Source: a bacterium (GTDB taxonomy: Bacteria; Bacteroidota; Rhodothermia; Balneolales; M1805). Taken from it: a stretch of DNA of 44,761 nt. A program made the translations under genes and the position numbers. Shown one piece after another: positions 27,995 through 36,550 of this stretch (the stretch's first letter is position 1; every line of letters starts with the position of its first letter). The notes beneath the pieces were generated by a model. That model was not told the origin of the DNA. It did not search any database and saw only the letters and a program-made list of their open reading frames with translations. The stretch is taken from assembly GCA_006226965.1 (NCBI GenBank), contig SBGQ01000166.1, positions 1-44,761 on the forward strand. The letters run 5' to 3'.

Positions 27995-30787
27995 ATGTTT
28001 TCTTCCTTGAAGTTTTATTTAAAAGTGTTATGTCTTTTGTTGTGTTGGTTCGTTTCAATCAGTACAAAGACATGGGCAAAATCGGATAGTGATTCATTAT
28101 TACATGTCGGGTATGATTCTATTTTAAGCAAAGGGGGACGTTATTTGGTGCTTTCATCCAATTGGTATATGAGCGTTGAAAAGCCCGAAATCAGTATAGA
28201 TGGAAATGCAATTCCTCATGATAAATCATTTACCCACTTAGAATTGATTCAGGAGTTTAATAAACCGGATTGGGGGAAATTTGCATGGTTGGAAACCTCG
28301 TTTTATGTGGATTCCAGCTTGGCAGGTGTTCCTTTAAGTCTGTCTTATTTTAATCTTCAACCGGTACATATCTGGATTAACGGTAGGTTGATTTTACAAG
28401 CCGGGAAGCCATCAAAAGAAAAAAATGAAGAGATTCCTCCCCTGTTTCTAAAAGCTGAAATGGCTGGTGTAACCTTGAGAGAAGGGAAGAACACCATGCT
28501 TATTGAGCTTTCTGCTCATAATGATAATTTTTTAATGCTTGGATATACGGCTTTTAAAAGTGGGATTATGCTCCGAGTTTACAAACAATTTGATTCATCA
28601 ATTAGAAGAAAGAGAGCGTTGACATTTGGCGGTACAGCTTTACTGCTGCTTATGTTATTAATTGTGCATGCTTTCCTGGCTTATAAATCAATCAACAAAT
28701 ACCATATATATGTCACCTTATGTACGCTATTTACTCTGGTGCACAATTCCTTAAGTTTAAGTGATTCATTTTTTGATTGGAACTATTCTGTTCTGCCATT
28801 TTTTAATGTTTCGTTTCCATTATCCTACTTGCTCTCCTTTTATTTTTACATTTTTTCTGTCCGAACCATTCTAAAACTCAAAGCGCATACAGCGTATTAT
28901 ACATCAACGCTGATAGTGTTTGCGGCACTCAGTTTATACTTTTCGCATACCAATGCAAATGCGCTGTTTTTTACACTCGGATTAGCAACCATTCTCTTTT
29001 TGATTATCAGTATTCAGTCTTTATTTGAGGCTAAAAAAGTTTCTGCACAGACACGAATCGGAGTCTTAGCCGGAGGATTAATCGTAACTGTTTTAGGTGC
29101 GCTTCTGTATTTAATAGTATATGTCGTATTCGGTGTCTCGATTGAAATTCTTATTTACGTTTCCATTCTACTTTCCTACTCAGGAATCCCGGTTTCACTC
29201 ACGCTCTATGTAATTCAAAGCTATTCTGATTTATTTGAGACCTTGGAACAAAAAATTCAAGAGCGAACGGAAGAGCTTGAAGCATCTGTGCGTTTCAAAT
29301 CAGATTTTCTGAGCAATATTTCCCATGAGTTCATCACGCCTTTAACGATCTGCAAAAACGTACTGCATCTCTCACAGGCAAATAATAAAACGGATTCCGT
29401 GCTTCAAAACGATTTTTTGGTGATTGAAGACAATCTAAATCGCTTGCACAATATGGTGAAGCAATTACTGGAACTCACCCAAACCGACCAGCGCGAATTA
29501 AAACTTAACAAAGAAACCATATTGGCGTTGCCTCTTTACAAAGATGTAGTTGATGGGTTTAAGCCCTTGCTCAGCACTCGAAATATTCAACTTAAGACGA
29601 ATTACAGAGATTCCTCGGTTTATATCCATGCCGATAAAAATCGTATTCAAATCATTTTAAACAATCTGTTATCCAATGCGATTAAGTTTACACCGGTTAA
29701 CGGAACCATTTATGTTGAAACAGAAGTGCAAAATAACCAATGGGTGTTTTCTGTCCGTGATACTGGGCCGGGTATTCCCAAAGGTTTTGAGGAAATAATT
29801 TTTGATCGTTTTCATCGCATCAATCAGAACGATTCGAATTATGTGGGAGGTGCCGGCATTGGACTAGAGTTAAGCAGAACTTTGGCGCGACTTCATCATG
29901 GTGAGGTTCTAGCCGATCCGAATCAAAAAGATGGTGCATTATTCCAATTTTTCTTGCCGATAGTTCAGCCCGATGAACTGTATGCACAAGTCGCCGCTAA
30001 TGCTGATGAAACGGCTCAAATGGAAACGCAGTTTAGGCAGCCATCAAGCACAAAACAAGGGTATCATATTCTTTTGGTTGATGATAATACAGCCATGCAG
30101 GAAACAGTTTCCAGAATTTTGAAGCCTTTAGGTTTGGTTCGGGTTGCAGGAAACGGAGCCGAAGCCATTCAACTCCTTTCACAATTCACACCCGATTTAA
30201 TCATTTCTGATATAATGATGCCGGTTATGAACGGATACGAATTCGTAAAAAAAGTATCCGGAAATCCACAATGGAACGGCATTCCGATTTTAATGCTCAC
30301 TGCAAAAATTATCGGTGATGAAAAAACGGAGTTGTTAAAAATTGGAATCATCGATTACATCACAAAACCCTTCAACCCGGAACATTTATTGTTGAAAGTG
30401 CAAAATCTGCTGCGTTTTTACGAGAAAAGAAAGAAAATGGAGCTTAGTTTGCCTGCGAATGAAATTTCTAAGGATAAAGACTTACACGAACAAATGGCAG
30501 CGTACATCTTGGAAAATATTCAGGATGCGAACATTACGATTGAGCGACTTGCCGACCGATTTCTACAGAGCAGAAGAACCTTGTTCAGAGTGATTGAAGC
30601 AGAAACGGGGATGACTCCCGCTGAGTTTGTTCGCGAAATCCGCTTAAAGAAATCCTTAGAGATTTTGCAGGTAAGAAAAAATATTCACTTAGACGAGTTG
30701 GCGTATTCTGTTGGTTATAAAACGTCTAGCGGGTTTAAAAATGCGTTTATCGAACGGTTTGGATATCACCCCACAAAAAAGGAGTAA
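27995..30787 (+). CDS. 7TM hybrid histidine kinase with receiver and AraC output domains
   Basis: A 930-residue one-protein signalling chain. A signal peptide (about 1-29) precedes an extracellular beta-rich domain (30-200, 'HIWINGRLILQAG' resembling galactose-binding folds) and seven predicted membrane helices (about 207-405), as in 7TMR-DISM receptors. Then come a coiled coil, HisKA ('FLSNISHEFITPLTI', His444; the usual LR after HE is replaced by FI), HATPase ('NLLSNAIKFTP', 'DTGPGIPKG'), a receiver (about 690-805, 'ILLVDDN', Asp739 in 'ISDIMMPVMNG') and an AraC-type DNA-binding domain (830-930, 'ITIERLADRFLQSRRTLFR', 'AYSVGYKTSSGFKNAF'). Phosphotransfer would run within the protein to DNA binding. 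The stop codon directly abuts that of the convergent UPF0316 gene. Confidence 0.92.
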   Translation: MFSSLKFYLKVLCLLLCWFVSISTKTWAKSDSDSLLHVGYDSILSKGGRYLVLSSNWYMSVEKPEISIDGNAIPHDKSFTHLELIQEFNKPDWGKFAWLETSFYVDSSLAGVPLSLSYFNLQPVHIWINGRLILQAGKPSKEKNEEIPPLFLKAEMAGVTLREGKNTMLIELSAHNDNFLMLGYTAFKSGIMLRVYKQFDSSIRRKRALTFGGTALLLLMLLIVHAFLAYKSINKYHIYVTLCTLFTLVHNSLSLSDSFFDWNYSVLPFFNVSFPLSYLLSFYFYIFSVRTILKLKAHTAYYTSTLIVFAALSLYFSHTNANALFFTLGLATILFLIISIQSLFEAKKVSAQTRIGVLAGGLIVTVLGALLYLIVYVVFGVSIEILIYVSILLSYSGIPVSLTLYVIQSYSDLFETLEQKIQERTEELEASVRFKSDFLSNISHEFITPLTICKNVLHLSQANNKTDSVLQNDFLVIEDNLNRLHNMVKQLLELTQTDQRELKLNKETILALPLYKDVVDGFKPLLSTRNIQLKTNYRDSSVYIHADKNRIQIILNNLLSNAIKFTPVNGTIYVETEVQNNQWVFSVRDTGPGIPKGFEEIIFDRFHRINQNDSNYVGGAGIGLELSRTLARLHHGEVLADPNQKDGALFQFFLPIVQPDELYAQVAANADETAQMETQFRQPSSTKQGYHILLVDDNTAMQETVSRILKPLGLVRVAGNGAEAIQLLSQFTPDLIISDIMMPVMNGYEFVKKVSGNPQWNGIPILMLTAKIIGDEKTELLKIGIIDYITKPFNPEHLLLKVQNLLRFYEKRKKMELSLPANEISKDKDLHEQMAAYILENIQDANITIERLADRFLQSRRTLFRVIEAETGMTPAEFVREIRLKKSLEILQVRKNIHLDELAYSVGYKTSSGFKNAFIERFGYHPTKKE

Positions 30788-31372
30788 CTAAACGCTTTTT
30801 CGTGTACTCAATACCTGCATAAAAGGTGTACGTTCCGCATTATTTATGCTTTTTGATGAACCGTCTGATGCAAATTTTACGTCCTCAATAGAATAAAAAG
30901 CCTCGGCATCAAACTGTTTAATCCATTTCATAACGTGCCCGGCTTGTTTTCGTTTAACCACTGTAAACACGACATTTTCTTCTCCGTTGGTACCCTGAGC
31001 TTTTAACACAGTGGAGCGCAATTTTGAACGATCGAGCAATTTTATGAACTCACTCGGGTCTTTTTGGGTGATAATTCTAAACACCTGCGTGCCGACTTTC
31101 AGCTTTTGTTCAATCAAAATTCCGATATAGTTTCCCGTTGCAAAACCTCCGGCATAAGCAATGTAATTCATCCAATGGTCCATGTTTGAAATAATCTGAG
31201 CCACTACGGTAATCCAAATAAAGACTTCAAAAAAACCTAAACCGGCAGCTACACCCTTCATGCCACGGTTTACAAAAATAATTCGGATAGTTCCCATAGA
31301 TACATCGAGAATACGAGACGCAAAAATGAGAAGTGGAACCAGAGAAGAGGGGATGGAGTCAATGAAAAACAT
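30788..31372 (-). CDS. UPF0316 (YebE-like) membrane protein with DUF2179 domain
   Basis: A protein of about 194 residues. The N-terminal half has three hydrophobic helices with the family signature 'IFASRILDVSMGTIRIIFVN'; the C-terminal half is a small soluble DUF2179-like domain ('FRIITQKDPSEFIKLL', 'ENVVFTVVKRKQAGHVMKWI'). This matches UPF0316 proteins such as B. subtilis YebE, whose function is not established. The ATG at 31372 is chosen over a TTG at 31396 because family members begin just before the first helix. Its stop codon (30788-30790) immediately follows the stop codon of the convergent hybrid kinase with no spacer, so neither gene has a private terminator. Confidence 0.88.
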   Translation of the reverse strand: MFFIDSIPSSLVPLLIFASRILDVSMGTIRIIFVNRGMKGVAAGLGFFEVFIWITVVAQIISNMDHWMNYIAYAGGFATGNYIGILIEQKLKVGTQVFRIITQKDPSEFIKLLDRSKLRSTVLKAQGTNGEENVVFTVVKRKQAGHVMKWIKQFDAEAFYSIEDVKFASDGSSKSINNAERTPFMQVLSTRKSV

Positions 31373-31649
31373 TAGAATAAAATACGTGTAAGCCAAAGGT
31401 GTAAATTGTGTGCCAAAGATACCGCCTAATTAGCTGTTTCGACAATTGAAAAAGTAATTGGTTTTTCATTATGTCGAACGTTTCGACATGAGATCTCTTT
31501 TATGGTGAGAAATTTGCAAAATTTCGACATGAGATTGTTTTGATATCGATCTGTTCATCATGAAAATGAATTGATGTCGAAATAATCATAAAATTCCGAC
31601 ATGAAGGATCCGATGAATAAAGTTTCTTGAGGCATCTCCCTAAAACAAA
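31373..31649. other. Intergenic region with six TTTCGACA-type motifs
   Basis: No gene is visible between the UPF0316 start and the tRNA-Ser terminator. The stretch from 31437 to 31604 contains six copies of a short word in both orientations (listed as a repeat). The UPF0316 promoter should also lie here, but no clear TAnnTTTG box is seen on the minus strand. Confidence 0.5.
31437..31604. repeat. Cluster of TTTCGACA / TGTCGAA words, two extended to TTTCGACATGAGAT
   Basis: Copies at 31437-31444, 31472-31478 (inverted), 31481-31494, 31522-31535, 31575-31582 (inverted) and 31594-31604 (one substitution). The second and third form a hairpin TGTCGAA-N-N-N-TTCGACA; the third and fourth share 14 identical bases. 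Spacing is irregular, so this is not a CRISPR. It may be a cluster of regulator sites or a decayed repeat element. Confidence 0.6.
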
Positions 31650-31678
31650 AAAAGCCGGTTCAAAATGAACCGGCTTTT
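31650..31678 (-). terminator. Terminator downstream of tRNA-Ser
   Basis: A perfect 13-bp stem (31650-31662 with 31666-31678) with an AAA loop, 3 bp past the tRNA end. On the minus strand it runs into TTTTTTTGTTTT, so it ends the tRNA and probably the hpt transcript. Confidence 0.9.
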
Positions 31679-31681
31679 ATG

Positions 31682-31771
31682 CGGAGAGAGAGGGATTCGA
31701 ACCCTCGGAGCCCCTTATGAGGGCTCAACATCTTAGCAGGATGCCGCTTTCGGCCACTCAGCCATCTCTCC
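31682..31771 (-). tRNA. tRNA-Ser (GCU anticodon)
   Basis: A 90-nt cloverleaf on the minus strand. The acceptor stem is GGAGAGA with TCTCTCC and discriminator G; the anticodon loop CTGCTAA gives GCU, decoding AGC and AGU. It has the long variable arm of class II tRNAs (GAGCCCTCATAAGGGGCTC) and a T arm GAGGG-TTCGAAT-CCCTC. The CCA end is not encoded. It lies 68 bp downstream of hpt on the same strand. Confidence 0.97.
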
Positions 31772-31839
31772 GTTTTCAGAGAACCGCAAAAATACGCCTG
31801 TTTCAATAGAAATACAAGAAACAGACTCAAAAAAATAAC

Positions 31840-32397
31840 TTAATTCTCAGGGTCTAAAACATAAATCTGAGCGAGGTTGCGGCCTTCTTGTGCATAATCA
31901 AGTCCGTAACCCAAAACAAATTCGTTTTTAATCGGGAAACCTACATAATCGATGTCGATATCGTATTTGGTTGCTTCGAATTTGTGCAATAATGTAATAA
32001 TGGTAACACTAAGCGGATGTTTTTCCTTCATTTTCTTAACCATATAGCTTAAGGAAAGTCCGGTATCAACAATATCTTCAACCAAAATAATATGGCGGCC
32101 TTCTACATTGGCATCCAATTCTTTGCGTTCGGTTACTTTGCCTGAAGAAACTTTTTCGTCGCCGTAACTGCTTAATTTGATGAAATCTACTTCGCAAGGA
32201 ATTGAAATATGACGCATTAAATCAGCTAAAAAGATAAATGAGCCGTTCAGAATGCCGATTAAAATGGGGCGTTTGTCAACAAAATCGCGGTTGATTTCCT
32301 GTCCGATTTCAGCAATTCGTTTATCTAAGGTTTCTTTGCTGATGTAGGTTTTAAAGCGTTCACCGTTAACAAAGACTTCATCAGGTAAATAAAACAT
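31840..32397 (-). CDS. hpt: Hypoxanthine phosphoribosyltransferase
   Basis: A 185-residue purine salvage enzyme that joins hypoxanthine or guanine to PRPP. The PRPP-binding loop 'IILVEDIVDTGLSL' and the flexible loop region 'KLSSYGDEKVSSG' are intact, as are the N-terminal 'LIGILNGSFIFLADL' segment and the C-terminal 'YVGFPIKNEFVLGYGLDYA' base-binding segment. Length matches the family. It starts 6 bp after the tilS stop, an association seen in many bacteria, and is the last protein gene of the birA-tilS-hpt unit, followed by tRNA-Ser. Confidence 0.96.
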   Translation of the reverse strand: MFYLPDEVFVNGERFKTYISKETLDKRIAEIGQEINRDFVDKRPILIGILNGSFIFLADLMRHISIPCEVDFIKLSSYGDEKVSSGKVTERKELDANVEGRHIILVEDIVDTGLSLSYMVKKMKEKHPLSVTIITLLHKFEATKYDIDIDYVGFPIKNEFVLGYGLDYAQEGRNLAQIYVLDPEN

Positions 32398-32403
32398 AAC
32401 AGA

Positions 32404-33762
32404 CTAGATTTGGTTGTTGGGGAAAATGCGAAGTATGCGTGTACTGCTTTTCGTGCATTTAACCTGTTCCGCCACACGATTATTTTGCGAAAAAGGTGGC
32501 GCAAAGATAACGGCATGAATCAAACCGTCAAAATTAGAAAGCACAAAAATATCGTTGCGAATATGTGTCGGAATCTTTGCATCCGTTAAAAAATCGGAAA
32601 CCAGTTTGTGCCCGCTCATTCCTAATGGCTGGAAAACATCGCCGGATTTCCATGTTCTGAGTTGCAAAGGAAACGAAACGAGACTGAAATCCAGATACAA
32701 ACTTCCGTCCTGAATCCATTTTTTAGGTAAATCAGTGATAAATTCGAACGTATAATCGAGTGGGTATAATTTCTGCAAATCATCAATAGAATTCAGTCTC
32801 TTAAAAAGAGAAGTGCTTTTTTTTGAAGAGGTAAAGAGAAGTCCGTTTTCTTCACGAAAAGCTTCAAAATCCGGTAATAGAGAAACTCTTCTTCCTTTTT
32901 GATGATGAAAAAGTAAACTTGCATGGCGTAAAGAACTTAAAGAAACGGAAGTTTTTCCCATTTCATCCAGATAAAGATGCAGAACATCCGTCTGAATACA
33001 TTCAGGAATTCGCTCAAAAAACTCATTTTTAACCCAAAGTGAGTCGGTTGATTGTTCTACAAATGCTTTCGTCTGTTCAAAAAAATGCTGCGTTAATTGA
33101 TATTCAAGTTCAGCCGTGTTTTGAAGTGTTTTATCCCAATCGGAAATCACTTCATTTAATTTCGGGATAAAATCATGTCTAATTTTGTTACGGGAATAAT
33201 GTGTTTCAAAATTCGAAACATCATCTCGCCAGGTCTGACCAATTTCACGTAAACCATCCTCAATTTCTGTACGGGTAAGTCCTAAAAGCGGACGCACATA
33301 CGGCGGATTAAACACAGACATTCCCAGTCGGGATTTGGCTGAACTTCCTCTCAGCCAACGAAATAGCCGAGTTTCTTGTTGGTCGTTTTGATGATGAGCA
33401 ATACCGATGAAATCAGCGCGGTAGTTGGTTTTAACTTCATCAAAAAAATCGTATCGAATGTGGCGCGCCCACTCTTGGAAATTGCCTTTGCTGTGTTTAG
33501 GTGCGCGTAAAGTTTCGAATGGTATATCTAATCTAGCAGCTAACTGCTCAACAAATTGTTGGTCGTTTTCTGATTCTACCCCGCGTTTCCAATAATTCAC
33601 ATGAGCCACAACAATCGGAATGTTTAACGCATGAAGTGCGCGAAGCAGACAAACGGAATCAGCCCCACCGCTAACAGCGAGAACCCAAGTTTTGGATAAG
33701 GAATCCGGCGGTAAAGCAGCAGAAACCTCACTAAGAATGTGGTTCCAGGCGGATTTGCTCAT
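32404..33762 (-). CDS. tilS: tRNA(Ile)-lysidine synthase
   Basis: A protein of about 452 residues that converts C34 of the CAU-anticodon tRNA-Ile to lysidine so that it decodes AUA. The PP-loop ATPase motif 'AVSGGADSVCLLRAL' is near the N-terminus, followed by 'VAHVNYWKRGVESENDQQFV' and 'HHQNDQQETRLFRWLRGS'. The C-terminal half matches the TilS substrate-binding and C-terminal domains in layout ('FQPLGMSGHKLVSDFLTDAK'). The ATG at 33762 (MSKSAWNH) is chosen over an upstream TTG at 33822; it overlaps the birA 3' end by 32 bp, pointing to translational coupling. The hpt gene begins 6 bp after its stop. Confidence 0.94.
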   Translation of the reverse strand: MSKSAWNHILSEVSAALPPDSLSKTWVLAVSGGADSVCLLRALHALNIPIVVAHVNYWKRGVESENDQQFVEQLAARLDIPFETLRAPKHSKGNFQEWARHIRYDFFDEVKTNYRADFIGIAHHQNDQQETRLFRWLRGSSAKSRLGMSVFNPPYVRPLLGLTRTEIEDGLREIGQTWRDDVSNFETHYSRNKIRHDFIPKLNEVISDWDKTLQNTAELEYQLTQHFFEQTKAFVEQSTDSLWVKNEFFERIPECIQTDVLHLYLDEMGKTSVSLSSLRHASLLFHHQKGRRVSLLPDFEAFREENGLLFTSSKKSTSLFKRLNSIDDLQKLYPLDYTFEFITDLPKKWIQDGSLYLDFSLVSFPLQLRTWKSGDVFQPLGMSGHKLVSDFLTDAKIPTHIRNDIFVLSNFDGLIHAVIFAPPFSQNNRVAEQVKCTKSSTRILRIFPNNQI

Positions 33763-34519
33763 GTTCAAACCAAATGTATTTGTTTTTTTCGGTGATGATT
33801 CCCAAGCGTCCGCTATGGTCAACTCCGTTTACCCAAGCCGTTTGTTGTGCAGCGGTTTGTAGGTTTTTAACTGTACAGTTTTTTTCAAAACCAATTAATT
33901 TTCGATTAACCATGCCACTCAATGCAGGGTCATTTACTTCCCATAATTCCATCAACTGAAAAAAATTGCGAAGAATGTGAGCCAATAATTCCTCCCGATT
34001 GCATGATAAACCTCGAAGCGAAGCCAAGGAAACGGCTGAATGTTGAAGCAGTGAATCTGAAAAACCTTGATTGATATTAATTCCGAATCCAAGTACAATT
34101 TTTTCGACTTGTTTTCCTCTGAATTGTGCTTCAACTAAGATTCCGGCTAATTTTTTTCCCTGAACATACACATCATTAGGCCATTTAATTTCCGCTTGTG
34201 CAAACTCACAAACAGCTTCAACGGTTTCAGAAATGGCAACAGCTAACAATAAACCCGTTAATGCTACGCCATGTTGACGTTTAGGACGATAGGCAATGGA
34301 ACAAATTCCGTTTTTTCCGCTCTCTGATTCCCATTTTCGATCATATTGTCCGCGTCCGCTTGTCTGATGATCCGCAAAAAGTACGTACGGTTTATCGAGT
34401 ACTTCGGCAGGTAAACGTTTTACATCGGTATTGGTTGATTCGGTTTCATCAACAAAATGAAGGTCTAAGCGATTAGAATAGGAGCCTAATAAATGGTTAA
34501 TCTGTTCGATGGAAAGCAT
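33731..34519 (-). CDS. birA: Biotin--[acetyl-CoA-carboxylase] ligase (no DNA-binding domain)
   Basis: A 262-residue enzyme that activates biotin to biotinyl-AMP and attaches it to the carboxyl carrier protein. The catalytic core is clear: 'DETESTNTDVKRL', the biotinoyl-AMP loop 'SGRGQYDRKW', 'EIKWPNDVYVQGKKLAGILV' and 'KIVLGFGININQG'. It begins with the core domain, so it is a monofunctional ligase and not the E. coli-type repressor. It opens the birA-tilS-hpt unit, and its 3' end overlaps tilS. A near-consensus TTG-N21-TACCTTTA lies right before the ATG and could give a very short or absent leader. Confidence 0.94.
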   Translation of the reverse strand: MLSIEQINHLLGSYSNRLDLHFVDETESTNTDVKRLPAEVLDKPYVLFADHQTSGRGQYDRKWESESGKNGICSIAYRPKRQHGVALTGLLLAVAISETVEAVCEFAQAEIKWPNDVYVQGKKLAGILVEAQFRGKQVEKIVLGFGININQGFSDSLLQHSAVSLASLRGLSCNREELLAHILRNFFQLMELWEVNDPALSGMVNRKLIGFEKNCTVKNLQTAAQQTAWVNGVDHSGRLGIITEKNKYIWFEHEQIRLEPHS

Positions 34520-34723
34520 TTATAAAGGTACAGAATCGCTGCGAGGATAAGCAACGAATTGAAACGACCCAATTAGGTTTGAAATACGGCTCAAAAATCG
34601 AAAGAAAAGCGTAACTCAACTTGGGTTTTAAACCGAATCGATGAGAAAAAGTGCAATTTACAGTAGTATCGAGCCCCTCGAATTACGAGTAAATACCTAT
34701 TTTTAAGCCTCACTATCAGCCTA

Positions 34724-34755
34724 TTGCATATAGGTGTGATATATGTGTAGCTTTG
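34724..34755 (+). promoter_or_regulatory. Bacteroidota-type promoter for recN
   Basis: TTG at 34724-34726, a 21-bp spacer and TAGCTTTG at 34748-34755 fit the TTG-N19-23-TAnnTTTG pattern recognised by the Bacteroidota primary sigma factor. It lies 24 bp upstream of the recN GTG start and is the best promoter match I found. Confidence 0.6.
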
Positions 34756-34779
34756 CGCCAAACTAATCGGTAATTCCAC

Positions 34780-36483
34780 GTGCTTACTTCACTTTACATC
34801 AAAGATTTTGCTTTAATTGATGAACTCGAAGTTCAGTTTACATCGGGTTTAACCATTATTACCGGACAAACAGGTGCCGGTAAATCCATTATTATCGGTG
34901 CTTTAAATATGGTTTTAGGAGAACGAGCCGATACCGATGTTATTCGTCACGACGCAGCAAAAGCCGTAGCTGAAGCGTTTTTCAAAGTGGAGCAAACCGA
35001 GGATTTAAAAAAGCTTTTTACTGAAAATGAATTGGAATGGCAGCCTGAACTGGTGTTGCGTCGGGAAATTAAAGCCAGCGGAAGCAGGGCTTTTGTGAAT
35101 GATACACCGGTTCCGATTGGCGTTTTAAAAGCTGTTGGTGATGTTTTGGTTGATTTACATGGTCAACATGATCATCAATTACTGCTGAAAGAAGAACATC
35201 ATCGCGGATTTTTAGACCAGTTTACAGCTATTCGTCCGATTTTGGCTGATTATCTCAACCAGTTAAATGAAACCCGAAAACTTCACAAAAAGTGGACGGA
35301 TTTAAAGCAATCGGATCGTCAATTACAGGAAAAATTGGATTTGTATCGTTTTCAGCTTAAAGAATTACAAGAAGCTGAGTTGCAGGAAGGCGAAGAAGAC
35401 GAGTTACTTCAAGAAATGAACCTGCTTGATAACGCTGAAATACTCGATCAAAAAGCTACTGCCATTCGCGAAATCGGAACAGACGGCGAAATTAATGTGA
35501 TGGATTTATTGGCTAAACTGGAAGACGAATTAGAGGATTTATCGAAGATTGATTCCGGTTTTGAGCAGTTTCTCAATGAAATGCAGGCGGCGAAAATCTC
35601 ACTGAATGAGCTGTTTCGATTCACAGATTCCTATCAATCAGGTATAGAGTTTAATCCTGATCGGCTCGAGCAATTGCGTGTTCGTCACACCGAGTTAAAA
35701 CGTTTGCAAAAAAAATATCACCGAAATATTGAAGAATTGATTGCTTTACGGGATGAACTGGAAGAGCAAATTCATATCAGCGATAATTTTGATGTTGAAC
35801 TTGAAAAGCTGGAGAAGAATTTTAAAGCTTCGTGTTCTGTATTGTCTGAAAAAGCGCAACAATTAAGAACAATCAGAACAAAAACGGGTAAAGACTTAGC
35901 ACAAAAAGTGGTTCAGGAATTACATCATTTGGGAATTAATCATGCTCAGTTTGAGGTGCGCTTACTCCCGATTGAACAAAAAAACGGTTGGATTCAGCTT
36001 GATGGATTAGCATTGGAAGCGAATGATTCCGGTGGCGACCATGTTACGTTTTACATTTCTACAAACAAAGGTGTTGAACCCAAACCGCTTTCAAAAACCG
36101 CATCAGGTGGGGAAATTTCGCGTGTAATGCTTACACTGAAATCCATTTTCGCTGAAGAACAAAGTCTGCCTTTAATGATTTTTGATGAAATTGATACCGG
36201 AATATCAGGCGAAATTTCTGAAAAAGTGGGGCGTTCAATGCGCAAATTATCATGCCGATGCCAAATTATCTGCATTACACATCAATCGCAGATTGCCGCC
36301 TATGCCGATGCTCATTTTGTGGTTCAGAAGTCGGAATCAGAGCATGATACAACAACTCAGATTATTTCATTAAGCGAGAGCAAACACGTGGAAGAAATCG
36401 CCCGACTAATGAGCGGCGAATTGATTTCAGACGCAAGTTTGGAAAGTGCACGACTTATGATTTCTCGCGCCAAAGCAGGATAA
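34780..36483 (+). CDS. recN: DNA repair protein RecN
   Basis: A 567-residue SMC-like ATPase used in double-strand break repair by homologous recombination. The N-terminal half-ATPase has 'LYIKDFALIDELEVQF' and Walker A 'GQTGAGKSIIIGALNMVLG', followed by 'DLHGQHDHQLLL'. A central coiled coil (about 160-370) precedes the C-terminal half with signature 'ASGGEISRVMLTLK' and Walker B 'PLMIFDEIDTGISGE', then 'IICITHQSQIAAYAD'. The start is a GTG at 34780, consistent with the usual RecN N-terminus; no ATG occurs earlier. It has a good promoter and no partner genes in operon. Length is normal. Confidence 0.97.
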   Translation: MLTSLYIKDFALIDELEVQFTSGLTIITGQTGAGKSIIIGALNMVLGERADTDVIRHDAAKAVAEAFFKVEQTEDLKKLFTENELEWQPELVLRREIKASGSRAFVNDTPVPIGVLKAVGDVLVDLHGQHDHQLLLKEEHHRGFLDQFTAIRPILADYLNQLNETRKLHKKWTDLKQSDRQLQEKLDLYRFQLKELQEAELQEGEEDELLQEMNLLDNAEILDQKATAIREIGTDGEINVMDLLAKLEDELEDLSKIDSGFEQFLNEMQAAKISLNELFRFTDSYQSGIEFNPDRLEQLRVRHTELKRLQKKYHRNIEELIALRDELEEQIHISDNFDVELEKLEKNFKASCSVLSEKAQQLRTIRTKTGKDLAQKVVQELHHLGINHAQFEVRLLPIEQKNGWIQLDGLALEANDSGGDHVTFYISTNKGVEPKPLSKTASGGEISRVMLTLKSIFAEEQSLPLMIFDEIDTGISGEISEKVGRSMRKLSCRCQIICITHQSQIAAYADAHFVVQKSESEHDTTTQIISLSESKHVEEIARLMSGELISDASLESARLMISRAKAG

Positions 36484-36496
36484 TGCGCGATTAGTT

Positions 36497-36520
36497 GATG
36501 TAATGATGTAATGATGTAAT
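36497..36520. repeat. Octanucleotide tandem repeat GATGTAAT x3
   Basis: Three perfect copies followed by a partial GATGAA, 13 bp after the recN stop. Short and probably slippage-prone. Confidence 0.85.
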
Positions 36521-36550
36521 GATGAAGTGATAAGTGATTTGTGAACGAAA

